From NCBI GenBank assembly GCA_041584055.1, contig JBFHER010000008.1:1-35716 (forward strand): a DNA stretch of 35,716 nt, in the 5' to 3' direction. The notes under the pieces were generated by a model. That model saw only the letters and a program-made list of their open reading frames with translations. It was not told where the DNA came from and made no database searches. Positions 8,260 to 17,046 of the stretch are shown here, one piece after another. Position 1 is the first letter of the stretch. Every line of letters starts with the position of its first letter. A program made the translations under genes and the position numbers. The stretch is from JBFHER01 sp041584055. GTDB lineage: Bacteria > Bacteroidota > Bacteroidia > Bacteroidales > UBA5342.

Positions 8260-10584
8260 TTAATATTTTTTTTGGTACAAATCCTCCAGCTTACTTTTCT
8301 TGATCTCTTCTACAAATTTCACCATATGGGCAATCATTATTTCCCACATGCGTTTCCCTTTTTCGGCGGATGCTTTTGTTGCATCTCCCATAACACCGGA
8401 AACTGAAAGTTTATTCGTCCTAACATACCATGCAACACCACGTTCCGACGAAAAATCGAGGTATGTGCTGCCTAAATTAAGGGTTTCATTTACGGCTTTA
8501 TCCATTTGTACCAATTCAGGCCTTATGGCAAGGGTTGTGCTTGTTTCGATTTCACCCGCGTGAATATCGTTGGGGGTTTCTGTAAGTTCATCAATATCTG
8601 AATCACTTGTTTCACCAGTTTCTACACACACAAAGATCCCGGAATCCCGGTTTATCATTTGTGCGGCATAAAGCAGGGTTGGTGAATTATCGCCATGCCC
8701 ATTCAGAATAATCAGTTTTTTTATTCCATTCCTGGCCAGGCTCATGCCTAAATCGTAAACCAACGAAGACAACGTTGTATTGGAAATGCTAATTGTCCCT
8801 TTAAAATCTTCGTGGTGATACGCAACGCCGTATGGAAGAGCCGGCAGAACAAATGGTTTTGGGCTCCCGCATGCTTCTGCTATTTTATCGGCCAGATAAA
8901 CGCTGTCAAAATAATCAATATCCACCGGCATATGAGGGCCATGTTGCTCAATTGATCCGCAAGGTAAAATAGCGGTATCCAGGCTCTTCAGCTTTTCCTC
9001 AATTTCTTGCCAGGTATTTAATTCCCAGCGATAGTCCTTGTTTTTAAAGCCATTTTCCTGACTACAATTGGTCACCTCGAAAGGATAGGACATGTTGATA
9101 AGATCACTCCCAAATAAATCAAAATCGATCCAACGTTTGTTTTGCCTTTGTACGGCTCCATCGGCATATTCAAGATAAATTGAATAAAGGCCATGCCTTA
9201 TGTCAAAAGGTATTTGTTCCGGGCTGCTTCTTTCCTTATCAAATCTTAATTTCATAATTTCCGGATGCGCCTGTGCAAGTTTCGCATTGTAGGATTTTCT
9301 ATCAAGCAGTTGTTTTTCCTTAAGAAGATAAAATAAATGGGACGCATCGCTGCCGATTTGTTTCACACCCTTTTGTTGAAGTGCATCAAGGGCATTGGCA
9401 ATTTGTTGCTCATTGTATCCACAGGCTTGAGGCCGTTCGTCCAATGTTAGTAACATCGCTACAATTCTGCGGCATTTTTCACATTTGCCACATGGGTAAA
9501 TGCGTTCATCGTTTTTATGGGCAGCATGGCAGGATATCTGATGCTGCTGCAGATGGGGATACCTTTTTATCAAAATCTTAAGAATAAGCATCTCTGATAA
9601 ACTGCGCAACAGAGAAAACTGGGCAGTGTTCCACCCTTTTTTTGTGTAATACCGACTCAGTGCATTGTCAAAATATTTGCTTTGATCGTACAATCCCTGA
9701 TAGTGTGTAATGCCATTGTATACGGATTTTATCGTCGTATCATATTCATCTCCAATGATCACATTTGCTGCTTTGGCTTTGTGAGCAACAGGCAAAACAC
9801 CAAAAAGGAAAACAGCCACAGTCCAAAGTCTTACCGGATACATATCCGCTCGCACCTGAGCAAAATCTTCACGGATGAAGGGCATGTGTTTCAGAATCCA
9901 ATTAAAGATCCGATCGCTATTACACCACACTTTCGAAGTATTTTGCTCATTTTCTGCCAAATACTGATAGGAATTAATTGCAGTAAACCAGTGTCTTCCT
10001 GATTCATTAATAAAAACAGGATACACATCTTTTTTAAGTTCTTTGAGCAAACCGTAGCTTAACAAGCTATCTTTTCCGCCACTACTCAGAACAATGTATT
10101 TATTTTTGTCAGTTTTAACATGTTCCCATTTTACACTTTTTGCTTCAAAACCGGTGTTTATAAATTTAACAGATGCTGCTGTATAACGTTTTAATTTCTC
10201 TGCCTTTATCTGATTGTATGGAGCTTTCAAAAAAGCATTGGGCATCAGGATCTTATTCACAAGAATTTCTCTCGATGTGTTTTCAAGCATATCAAGAATA
10301 AAACGTTTATCCGTATCATCATAGAGCCCGTCGAACACTATTTCTTCACAAAAAAGTCCATAATTAATAGCCACCTGACTTAATATCATAGAGGCCATGT
10401 TTACCATTTGTGATGACTTGTCGAAAACGTCCTCCTGATAGGAATAAATGAGTTCATTTTCGATTTGTTCCTTATTTTTAAGAACGATGGTATATTTCGC
10501 CTTCACTCTTGCAGGCTCTACAATTGCAGGTCCTACTTTAAGCTTTTCAAAACAAATCAGTGAGCGTATATCGGGCGTATTCAT
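8260..10584 (-). CDS. PP-loop ATPase - creatininase fusion protein
   Basis: This 774-residue cytosolic protein has two enzymatic halves. Residues about 160-380 form an adenine-nucleotide alpha-hydrolase (PP-loop) domain with SGGKDS at 168-173. Its zinc-type cysteines CGKCEKC (C365, C368, C371, with C352 nearby) resemble those of QueC. Residues about 525-765 form a creatininase-family amidohydrolase: CGSIEQHGPH at 542-551 with E546 and H548, H591 in HHEDFKGT, NGHGDN at 628-633, and HAGEIETS at 675-682. Residues 1-155 match nothing I recognise. PP-loop enzymes adenylate a substrate before ligation or thiolation. Creatininases hydrolyse C-N bonds with two metals. Its start codon overlaps the DUF1611 stop by one base. 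The fusion is intact, with no frameshift visible at the junction. Confidence 0.9.
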   Translation of the reverse strand: MNTPDIRSLICFEKLKVGPAIVEPARVKAKYTIVLKNKEQIENELIYSYQEDVFDKSSQMVNMASMILSQVAINYGLFCEEIVFDGLYDDTDKRFILDMLENTSREILVNKILMPNAFLKAPYNQIKAEKLKRYTAASVKFINTGFEAKSVKWEHVKTDKNKYIVLSSGGKDSLLSYGLLKELKKDVYPVFINESGRHWFTAINSYQYLAENEQNTSKVWCNSDRIFNWILKHMPFIREDFAQVRADMYPVRLWTVAVFLFGVLPVAHKAKAANVIIGDEYDTTIKSVYNGITHYQGLYDQSKYFDNALSRYYTKKGWNTAQFSLLRSLSEMLILKILIKRYPHLQQHQISCHAAHKNDERIYPCGKCEKCRRIVAMLLTLDERPQACGYNEQQIANALDALQQKGVKQIGSDASHLFYLLKEKQLLDRKSYNAKLAQAHPEIMKLRFDKERSSPEQIPFDIRHGLYSIYLEYADGAVQRQNKRWIDFDLFGSDLINMSYPFEVTNCSQENGFKNKDYRWELNTWQEIEEKLKSLDTAILPCGSIEQHGPHMPVDIDYFDSVYLADKIAEACGSPKPFVLPALPYGVAYHHEDFKGTISISNTTLSSLVYDLGMSLARNGIKKLIILNGHGDNSPTLLYAAQMINRDSGIFVCVETGETSDSDIDELTETPNDIHAGEIETSTTLAIRPELVQMDKAVNETLNLGSTYLDFSSERGVAWYVRTNKLSVSGVMGDATKASAEKGKRMWEIMIAHMVKFVEEIKKSKLEDLYQKKY

Positions 10585-11657
10585 TACTTAAGTTCGTTTT
10601 TTAGAATATCAATAAGTTCGGCAGCACCATATTCAAGAACATCAAATGTTGGCAAGCCCGTTTCCGCATGTAGTTTTTCACATTCCAATTTTATTTCATT
10701 TTTATCCATGCCTTCATGATTGATGGTAATTGCTTTAACTTTAATGCCTGAGATGGTCTCTATTGCACGTATCTGGTGATCCACAGGCTGAATTGCGTAT
10801 CCGGGAAAACCATCGTATTCGAGTCTTTTGGGTGCATGTTGCAACACAACAAAGTCTGGTCTTCCGGCAGCTAAAAGTTCGAAACCGCCGGGATAGGCCG
10901 GATTCATTAAGCTTCCCTGCCCTTCCAATACAAGCACATCTGGTTTTTCATTTCGCCAGGCTTCGAACACTGCATTTTCTATTTCTCCGGACACAAAATC
11001 ATTCACCAGAGAATCCAGCACAATGGAATACTTCGCTCCTTGTAGCCAGGCAGTTTGGCCGGTACCAATCAGCTCTGTTTTAAAGCCTTCTTTTTGCAAG
11101 CCATGCACAATGAGCCAGGCCGTTGTTCTTTTGCCCACGGCAGAATCTGTACCCAGAATGGCTATTTTTTTACATTTGACCTGTTCAATTTTCCCACTAA
11201 AAAAATGTAGTTTGTTCCGTTCAAGGGGCTTTCTTATATCTAATAATGTACAGTTATTTTGTCTGGCAATGCCAACTAATTCAGCATTTTCGGATAAAAA
11301 GTCGTGCAATCCGCTTACCACATTCATCTTGTTTCTCAGGGCTTCTTTGATTGTTTTCATTGCAGATTGTGGCAAACGCCCTCCATCAGGGGCCAAACCT
11401 ACAATAAAGGTCTTGGGCATCTCTCTCTGTTCTGCTGACAAAGCCAGTGCTTCAGACAAGCTGTCCACCACCGGAATATGGTTTGGAATGCCGTCAATGA
11501 TGCTACCTGCATCCTGACCTTTCCATCTCGAATCAATCACAGCCACGATTTTATACCTTTCGGTAAAACGCACAAGGCCGTGAGCCGTTTTTCCGTTAGG
11601 TGTATTAAAAGCATTCTCGCAATAAACAATTGCGGCACCATCAATTGAAGTATTCAT
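10584..11657 (-). CDS. DUF1611 protein (DgcN-like N-acyltransferase candidate)
   Basis: The protein has 357 residues. A Rossmann-like N-terminal domain (about 1-155) is followed by a P-loop NTPase-like domain starting at KIAILGTDSAVGKRTTAW. The Walker A-type loop is G169-x5-GKR, and EGQGS at 245-249 with MNPAYPGG follows. This two-part layout is that of DUF1611. As I recall, one characterised member, DgcN, N-acetylates D-glutamate for catabolism. Earlier annotation called such proteins NAD-dependent epimerases, which the sequence does not support. It lies between the PLP enzyme (4 bases upstream) and the PP-loop/creatininase gene (1-base overlap). With the racemase in the same operon, the DgcN-DgcA pairing is present. 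Confidence 0.88.
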   Translation of the reverse strand: MNTSIDGAAIVYCENAFNTPNGKTAHGLVRFTERYKIVAVIDSRWKGQDAGSIIDGIPNHIPVVDSLSEALALSAEQREMPKTFIVGLAPDGGRLPQSAMKTIKEALRNKMNVVSGLHDFLSENAELVGIARQNNCTLLDIRKPLERNKLHFFSGKIEQVKCKKIAILGTDSAVGKRTTAWLIVHGLQKEGFKTELIGTGQTAWLQGAKYSIVLDSLVNDFVSGEIENAVFEAWRNEKPDVLVLEGQGSLMNPAYPGGFELLAAGRPDFVVLQHAPKRLEYDGFPGYAIQPVDHQIRAIETISGIKVKAITINHEGMDKNEIKLECEKLHAETGLPTFDVLEYGAAELIDILKNELK

Positions 11658-11661
11658 TTTA

Positions 11662-12735
11662 TTATTTTTTTCCTGTTAGTATTGCAACATATCTGTCAGA
11701 TTCCAATGCTTGTTCCTTGTTGAGTTCGAGCAAAGCCATGAGCCCCGCAGTTGAGGCCGGCAATACATGCAAACCTTCTTTTTCCTTTAACATTTTTGTT
11801 ATCCGGAACATTTTCTCATCGCTAATATTAAATGCACTTCCACCTGACTCATGAAGGGCATACAGTGCTTCTTCACCATCAAAGCTATGCCAGTTAATCA
11901 ATGGCTCGTTGATTTTGGTTTCTCTAATTTTCGAAGGCACCAGATCAACACAGCTCTCTAAATTCTTTTTAAATGAGTAGATTATCGGGTTTTTGTGTGA
12001 AGATGAAGCTGCAATAATCTTGGGGATTCTTGACGTTTTCCCCCTTTTATGAAGGTTTACAAACCCACGAAAGACGCCTGCCAACAGTGTGCCGTTTGAA
12101 ACAGGGATTGCCACCATCTTTGGTGCATCTCTTAGCACATCGTATATCTCGTACGCAATTTCTGAATAAGACGCAATTTGCAACAAGGTGTTTCTGCCTC
12201 CTGGGTTGGCATCATACCAATCATTTTGTTCTGCTTCCTTAATGGATATTTCTACCGCATTTTCATAGGTCCCCTTTGTCCGTTTTACGATTGCACCCTG
12301 TTTTTCCATTTCGCTAATCCTTGCTGTATGGTATTCCTCCGGGATATATATAATGCATCTGATCCCTGCCAGATTGGCGGCAAGGCTCATCGAGGCACCA
12401 TAATTTCCACATGTTGCAAGTGCAATGGTATCAAAGTTTCTTCTTAATGCATCACGGCACTGGTTAAAAGCAATTCGATCCTTCTGGGTGCCTGTTGGAT
12501 TACCCCCTTCAAATTTCAGGTAAATTTGCCTGATACCGGTTTCCCTTTCGATGTTACGCCCTCTTGTAAAAGCAGTATCACCAACCTCAAGGTTGATAAT
12601 GTCTTCATAGGATTCAACCCTGTCAATTAATGAAAGAGATGCATCCTGTACCTGTTTGCTTAACTGCAAAGCTTCCTTAGAAACTCCAACATCCGTACTA
12701 ACAGCACCGTTAAGTATGTTTGTTTCAATTCTCAT
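11662..12735 (-). CDS. Threonine synthase-like PLP-dependent enzyme (fold type II)
   Basis: This 357-residue cytosolic enzyme is of the tryptophan synthase beta/threonine synthase superfamily. The PLP lysine is K85 in GGNPTGTQKDRI, equivalent to the SFKDR motif of threonine synthases. The phosphate-binding loop is CGNYGAS at 109-115. PASTAGLMALLEL near the C-terminus is also typical. It lacks the N-terminal extension of true threonine synthases and is shorter (357 against over 420 residues). A beta-replacing or eliminating lyase, or an amino acid racemase/dehydratase, is just as likely. It is first in the operon with DUF1611, PP-loop/creatininase and the racemase. A promoter-like GTGAC-N16-GTC lies 62 bases upstream. 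Confidence 0.88.
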   Translation of the reverse strand: MRIETNILNGAVSTDVGVSKEALQLSKQVQDASLSLIDRVESYEDIINLEVGDTAFTRGRNIERETGIRQIYLKFEGGNPTGTQKDRIAFNQCRDALRRNFDTIALATCGNYGASMSLAANLAGIRCIIYIPEEYHTARISEMEKQGAIVKRTKGTYENAVEISIKEAEQNDWYDANPGGRNTLLQIASYSEIAYEIYDVLRDAPKMVAIPVSNGTLLAGVFRGFVNLHKRGKTSRIPKIIAASSSHKNPIIYSFKKNLESCVDLVPSKIRETKINEPLINWHSFDGEEALYALHESGGSAFNISDEKMFRITKMLKEKEGLHVLPASTAGLMALLELNKEQALESDRYVAILTGKK

Positions 12736-12797
12736 CTTCTCTAATTATGCTATATTTGTCGTCACTAATATGTGGTTTTAATTGTTTTTTGTTTTAA

Positions 12798-12821
12798 GAC
12801 TTAAAGTATTGGTTTAGTCAC
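12798..12821 (-). promoter_or_regulatory. ECF-type promoter candidate for the PLP/DUF1611/PP-loop operon
   Basis: On the minus strand, GTGACT, then GTCTTAAA, with 16 bases between GTGAC and GTC. The first gene of the operon starts 62 bases past the GTC. Confidence 0.65.
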
Positions 12822-12855
12822 TTTATCTGACAACAATTTTTAATATTTTTATCAT

Positions 12856-12879
12856 GTGACCTTGAGTGATATAATAGTC
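12856..12879 (+). promoter_or_regulatory. ECF-type promoter candidate facing the 53-aa ORF and antiporter
   Basis: ATGTGACC, then GTCTCAAC, with 16 bases between GTGAC and GTC. A 53-codon ORF starts 22 bases past the GTC, and the antiporter gene starts 345 bases past it. Confidence 0.65.
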
Positions 12880-12901
12880 TCAACTAAAACGATTTAATTC
12901 A

Positions 12902-13063
12902 ATGAAGATGAAATATTTTAGACTGAACCTTTTATTCCTTCGTGCTGCGATTCAAAAACTCATTGGAATCTCAGGTTTGTCTGTGAATAATCAGGACAAT
13001 TTAAATGTTGATAAGAAAAGAATAGAACTGTATCCTAAGCTTTTTATTCATCTATGCACCTGA
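12902..13063 (+). CDS. Possible 53-residue small protein
   Basis: This short ORF starts MKMKYFRLNLLFLRAAIQKL and ends FIHLCT. It resembles no family I know. A hydrophobic, positively charged N-terminal half could be a membrane-associated helix, but there is no clear signal cleavage site. What argues for it is position: a GTGAC-N16-GTC promoter-like element sits at the spacing seen before the Usp and PPK2 genes. Against it are its short length and the absence of a visible ribosome binding site. It may instead be the untranslated leader of the antiporter transcript. Confidence 0.3.
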   Translation: MKMKYFRLNLLFLRAAIQKLIGISGLSVNNQDNLNVDKKRIELYPKLFIHLCT

Positions 13064-13224
13064 CAAGCAACATGTACAGAAATCTACGTTTTTCAAAAAC
13101 CCAATGCGCTCACTGTCAGTACACTGGACATTTAAAATATCCTGGCCGTTCGTTTTGTCTGTAAAACAACCTTACATTTTCAAAACAAAACTGCCATTTC
13201 ATCCACACATTCACATTTTATTCA

Positions 13225-14184
13225 ATGGTATATTCTATTCTTATTCTGGTCCTTGGTTTTATCATCCTCATTAAGGGAGCTGATTTCTTAGTGAGTGGAT
13301 CTTCTTCTCTAGCCAAAAGGTTCAATGTTTCGGAATTGGCAATCGGCTTAACAATTGTGGCATTTGGAACGTCCACTCCCGAACTCGTTGTCAATACCAT
13401 TGCTTCGATAAATGATTATGATGATGTTGTTCTGGGAAATATTATTGGAAGTAATATTTTTAATCTCCTGTTAATTCTGGGCTTAACTGGCATCATCTTT
13501 CCAATTAATGTTCAAAAGAATACGGTTTGGAAAGAGATCCCATATTCACTTCTAGCGGTTGTTGTTTTAATACTGTTAGCAAACGATGTTTTTCTTTTTA
13601 ATGCAGGCAGCAATGTATTAAGTCATTTCGACGGAATTATAATGCTTATTTTCTTTTTTTTATTTTTGGGGTACATCTTTTTCAGTATGAAAAAGGAGCA
13701 AAATGCAGAATCATCCCAGACCAAAGAATTGAGTCTTAAAAAATCCATCATTTACATTGTACTTGGATTAAGCGGATTGATTGTTGGAGGCCGTTTTGTT
13801 GTAAACAACGCGGTTGAGATTGCCAGGGCGCTGTCGGTAAGTGAAAAACTTATTGGCTTAACAATTGTTTCCATAGGCACATCCCTGCCTGAATTGGTAA
13901 CTTCGCTGGTGGCCGCATTAAAAAAGAAAGCCGACCTTGCCATTGGAAATGTAATCGGCTCTAACATCTTTAATATATTTTTAATCCTGGGTGTAAGTTC
14001 AATTATTTCTCCCGTTAACTACAGTTCTTCTTTCAACTTTGATGTTGCGCTACTATTACTCGCAACTATATTTTTATTGGTTGCCATGTTTACAGGGGTC
14101 AGAAAAAAGCTGGATCGTTGGGAAGCAATTGTTTTATTTCTGGTATTTGTGGGATATTTAATTTACCTGATCATAAAAAAATAG
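13225..14184 (+). CDS. Calcium/sodium antiporter (CaCA family, YrbG-like)
   Basis: This 319-residue inner-membrane protein has about ten transmembrane helices. The two alpha repeats diagnostic of the Ca2+/cation antiporter family are visible. The first spans about residues 18-57, with KGADFLVSGSSSLAKRF and GTSTPELV. The second spans about 188-228, with GGRFVVNNAVEIARAL and GTSLPELV. Each is followed by GNIIGSNIFN or GNVIGSNIFN. Family members exchange Ca2+ for Na+ (some also K+) across the membrane. Length and topology match bacterial YrbG-type proteins. No promoter-like element lies in the 160 bases directly upstream. Transcription may come from the element at 12856. Confidence 0.95.
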   Translation: MVYSILILVLGFIILIKGADFLVSGSSSLAKRFNVSELAIGLTIVAFGTSTPELVVNTIASINDYDDVVLGNIIGSNIFNLLLILGLTGIIFPINVQKNTVWKEIPYSLLAVVVLILLANDVFLFNAGSNVLSHFDGIIMLIFFFLFLGYIFFSMKKEQNAESSQTKELSLKKSIIYIVLGLSGLIVGGRFVVNNAVEIARALSVSEKLIGLTIVSIGTSLPELVTSLVAALKKKADLAIGNVIGSNIFNIFLILGVSSIISPVNYSSSFNFDVALLLLATIFLLVAMFTGVRKKLDRWEAIVLFLVFVGYLIYLIIKK

Positions 14185-14285
14185 AAGTTTTATTTTGTAG
14201 ATCAAACATTTTTAATCCGTTACGAGTAACACCATACTTTTGAAGTTCAAAACTTTTTCTTAAGACATAGAACACCTTCCATGCA

Positions 14286-16502
14286 CTAATCAATTTCCTT
14301 TTGATTATGTGAATTAACAAACAACACAGTGCCAAGACCATCATAACCCATAAAAGCCTTTTCACCATCATGTTTTAAACGTTCTTCTCTAAAACCCAAA
14401 ATGGTAAGCCCAGCGCCGGCTGATTTTTCGTTGATTAATGTCTTTATATTTACGCCTTCCTTTTCAGGTATAATTTCAATATTTCGTGTTGTTATAGGAA
14501 GTCTACCCTTTACAACAAGTTCCTCCATGCGTTTTTGCGTCTCTTCCACTTTGTCTGGCCTGCATGTTTCAAAAATATGAATATTTGCCCGATGCCAATC
14601 CGGATGTCCCAAAATAATAAAACTAAGCATAATCATCAGGTTTGCATTTTCCGTATCCGTGCTCCTTATCCATACATGTATCCCATCTTTGTATTCAATT
14701 TGTTTCCTCGATGAACTTGCAATGCAAACATCAAAATTTCCGGATGCAACCAGCGCAAAATTCTCAACAATGTCTTTCAGGTTTTTCGGATCTTCTTTAT
14801 CGTACTCAAAAATCACCATGTTGTTATCCATTCCGGCAATACCCGGAACCTGGATTGTTTGTGCTACTGCCGAGGTATATGATGGTGATATAAGGGTATC
14901 CACATAAACATGGTTTTCGACCTTTTCAAACTTTTCTATGAGCTTCTTTAATTCAATCTGTGATTGCTCAAAGGTCTTTTTCGAATAATATCCTTCAATC
15001 ATATGGATGTAAGTGCCAAAACCATATTTGTATGAAATCCAGTTTAGAAACTTAAAAGCCGTGTTGCGCTTAAATGTGTCATCTGAAAAACATATGGCGC
15101 TGGGCCTCCACTCTCCGGTTGACTTTTTATTATTTGTTTTTTGCAAATAGACCTGTAGGTTTCGGTTCAACTGGAAAATTGTATTTGCAAAAATAGCTTC
15201 GAGGCCTTTCCTGTTCTTATGGTAATAATTTATCGACAAATACATAAATGACATTAAAAAGACGGAGGCCACGGCATAGGTGGTATTTATTTTAAACATA
15301 ACCCATACCGATACCACAAAACCTAACAACGAAATGTACCATCTGGATTTAAAATAGGGACGATAGGAAGGAGAAGAACCAAAATGGTTTAAAAACGAAA
15401 TTAAGCATAAGGAACCATAGGTAACCATAAAGAACATAGAAATGATTTCTGCAACAGCATTTACATTTCCCATCGCAACAAAGACCAGGGCAATGCATGA
15501 AGTTACAAGAGAAGCATTGATGGGCTCGTTGTCTTTATCACGCCCTTTTGCCAACCATTTATTCAGTTTGGGAGAAGGAAAAGACTGATCAACAGCAAGT
15601 GCCTGCAATGTTCGTGGTGCAACCATAATGGAGCCAAGCGCTGATGAAATGGTTGATGCAGCCAGCCCCAACGGGATAACAAAAGCACCTCCGATGGCGA
15701 TTTTAGCCATTATCAATTGATTGTTGGTCAAGTCTTCCACACTGGCAGATAAGGCCAATTTGTAAACAACAAACATGTAAATAATCATGCCAGCAATGGT
15801 TGCAGTTGTTGTTCCCAGAGGGATAGATTTTGAGGGATTTTTTAAATCTCCGGACAAACCGACTCCAGCAGTCATCCCTGTAAAAGCGGGAAATACAATT
15901 GCAAACACAACAAAGAAACTGTCCATGTTTCTGAATTCGGCCGAAAACAATGAAAATTCAGATGTGAGTGCATGTTCTGGTGTACCCATAAAGAACAGGA
16001 CCAGAGAAACAAACAAGATACCAATTACGAAATACAATGCTTTGACCCCAAGATTTGCACCCTGCTTTACAATTAAAAGCGCAAGCACGATCATTGCAGG
16101 AATACTGATAATCTGCCGCGGAAATTCCAGGCCAAGATTTTCTTTCATATAATCAAAAAAGAATCCAAATGCTTCTGTAAATGCAATTATATAGAAAGCA
16201 ACACTGATTGCCTGTGACATATATAAAGCAATGCCGATGGTCGCCCCAATATTTAGTCCAAACGAGCGGGAAATTATAAAGTACTCACCTCCTCCCTCAA
16301 CGCGTTTGTTTGTTGCAATTTCCGAAATTGCCAGCGCCGTTGGAATCGTCACCAAATGACCGAGTAAAATAATACCGATAACACCCCAGAAGCCTATTGT
16401 TCCGACTGCATAACCAAAGCGCAAAAATAAGATTGCACCAAGTATGGTTGAAATCGCGGTGAAAAATACGGGAGCCGTCCCGAAGCCCTTACTTGTATTC
16501 AT
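14286..16502 (-). CDS. APC-superfamily permease, cation-chloride cotransporter-like (SLC12-type)
   Basis: This 738-residue inner-membrane transporter has about twelve transmembrane helices in residues 1-420, followed by a soluble C-terminal domain. The N-terminus (FFTAISTILGAILFLRFGYA, then GGGEYFIISRSFG) and the segment FPAFTGMTAGVGLSGDLKNP are characteristic of cation-chloride cotransporters rather than ordinary amino acid permeases. The C-terminal domain holds the SLC12-type stretch IHVWIRSTDTENANLMIMLS followed by a stretch rich in basic and aromatic residues. A plausible role is Na+/K+/Cl- or amino acid uptake. The exact substrate cannot be read. It is convergent with the Ca/Na antiporter, and a promoter-like GTGAC-N16-GTC lies 76 bases upstream. 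Confidence 0.9.
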   Translation of the reverse strand: MNTSKGFGTAPVFFTAISTILGAILFLRFGYAVGTIGFWGVIGIILLGHLVTIPTALAISEIATNKRVEGGGEYFIISRSFGLNIGATIGIALYMSQAISVAFYIIAFTEAFGFFFDYMKENLGLEFPRQIISIPAMIVLALLIVKQGANLGVKALYFVIGILFVSLVLFFMGTPEHALTSEFSLFSAEFRNMDSFFVVFAIVFPAFTGMTAGVGLSGDLKNPSKSIPLGTTTATIAGMIIYMFVVYKLALSASVEDLTNNQLIMAKIAIGGAFVIPLGLAASTISSALGSIMVAPRTLQALAVDQSFPSPKLNKWLAKGRDKDNEPINASLVTSCIALVFVAMGNVNAVAEIISMFFMVTYGSLCLISFLNHFGSSPSYRPYFKSRWYISLLGFVVSVWVMFKINTTYAVASVFLMSFMYLSINYYHKNRKGLEAIFANTIFQLNRNLQVYLQKTNNKKSTGEWRPSAICFSDDTFKRNTAFKFLNWISYKYGFGTYIHMIEGYYSKKTFEQSQIELKKLIEKFEKVENHVYVDTLISPSYTSAVAQTIQVPGIAGMDNNMVIFEYDKEDPKNLKDIVENFALVASGNFDVCIASSSRKQIEYKDGIHVWIRSTDTENANLMIMLSFIILGHPDWHRANIHIFETCRPDKVEETQKRMEELVVKGRLPITTRNIEIIPEKEGVNIKTLINEKSAGAGLTILGFREERLKHDGEKAFMGYDGLGTVLFVNSHNQKEID

Positions 16503-16578
16503 TTCTGTCTGTTAAAAATAATTATAATTGTAGAGGAATAAAACCCAACTTACATCACAAAAAAACATTTATTATTTT

Positions 16579-16602
16579 GACACGTAAGTCTTAATAGGTC
16601 AC
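16579..16602 (-). promoter_or_regulatory. ECF-type promoter candidate for the SLC12-like permease
   Basis: On the minus strand, ATGTGACC, then GTCAAAAT, with 16 bases between GTGAC and GTC. The permease start is 76 bases past the GTC. Confidence 0.65.
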
Positions 16603-16648
16603 ATCAAGGCGTATTTAAGTTGATCCGCATAAATATTCGCAATGACAA

Positions 16649-16673
16649 GTGACCTTTTAAGAATATATTCGTC
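16649..16673 (+). promoter_or_regulatory. ECF-type promoter candidate without a close gene
   Basis: AAGTGACC, then GTCTCAAT, with 17 bases between GTGAC and GTC. The nearest plus-strand gene starts at 17047. The -10-like sequence is the closest of the ten to the apparent consensus. Confidence 0.55.
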
Positions 16674-17046
16674 TCAATAATAAAATTAATTTGTTTGGGA
16701 TTTCTTTTCTTAGTAAAGTTGGCCAACCAAATATAGGAGAGACTTTAATTTTTGAATTTAGATTTGGCAAATCGTGTAGCGTATCGAACATATTAAATTT
16801 AAACAATGTATTAGGAAGGTAGGATAAACATAGCGACAAGGCAAATTAGGTTACGACTTTAAACATACAGATTTTGGGAATACAAAATGATTACGTAATT
16901 CAGCGGATATTATCTGGATGGTTTCCTATAGACAAGGAAAATAATCCGTTAATAAGCACAAAACAATAATTTATTAATGAAAATAAAATGAGATTATTGA
17001 CCTCATGCATTTATCAAATTCACTCAATTTTTAGAACTCATAAAAA

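Larger units (their letters stand above)
12736..13224. other. Divergent regulatory interval between the PLP operon and the antiporter
   Basis: This 489-base gap contains two promoter-like elements, one per strand, pointing outward, and a short plus-strand ORF at 12902-13063. Between 13064 and the antiporter start I see no further signal. Confidence 0.55.
16503..17046. other. Divergent regulatory interval between permease and serine hydrolase
   Basis: This 544-base AT-rich gap has two outward-pointing promoter-like elements at 16579-16602 (-) and 16649-16673 (+). No ORF with protein-like composition is visible. The plus element is 373 bases from the next gene, so a long leader or a small RNA is possible. 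Confidence 0.55.

Noticed and set aside
14171..14371. Minus-strand ORF at the end of the permease gene
   Set aside because: It overlaps the permease in another frame and lacks any recognisable domain.
16657..16839. Minus-strand 60-codon ORF in the permease/serine hydrolase gap
   Set aside because: It covers part of the plus-strand promoter-like element, has no start signals and no protein-like composition.
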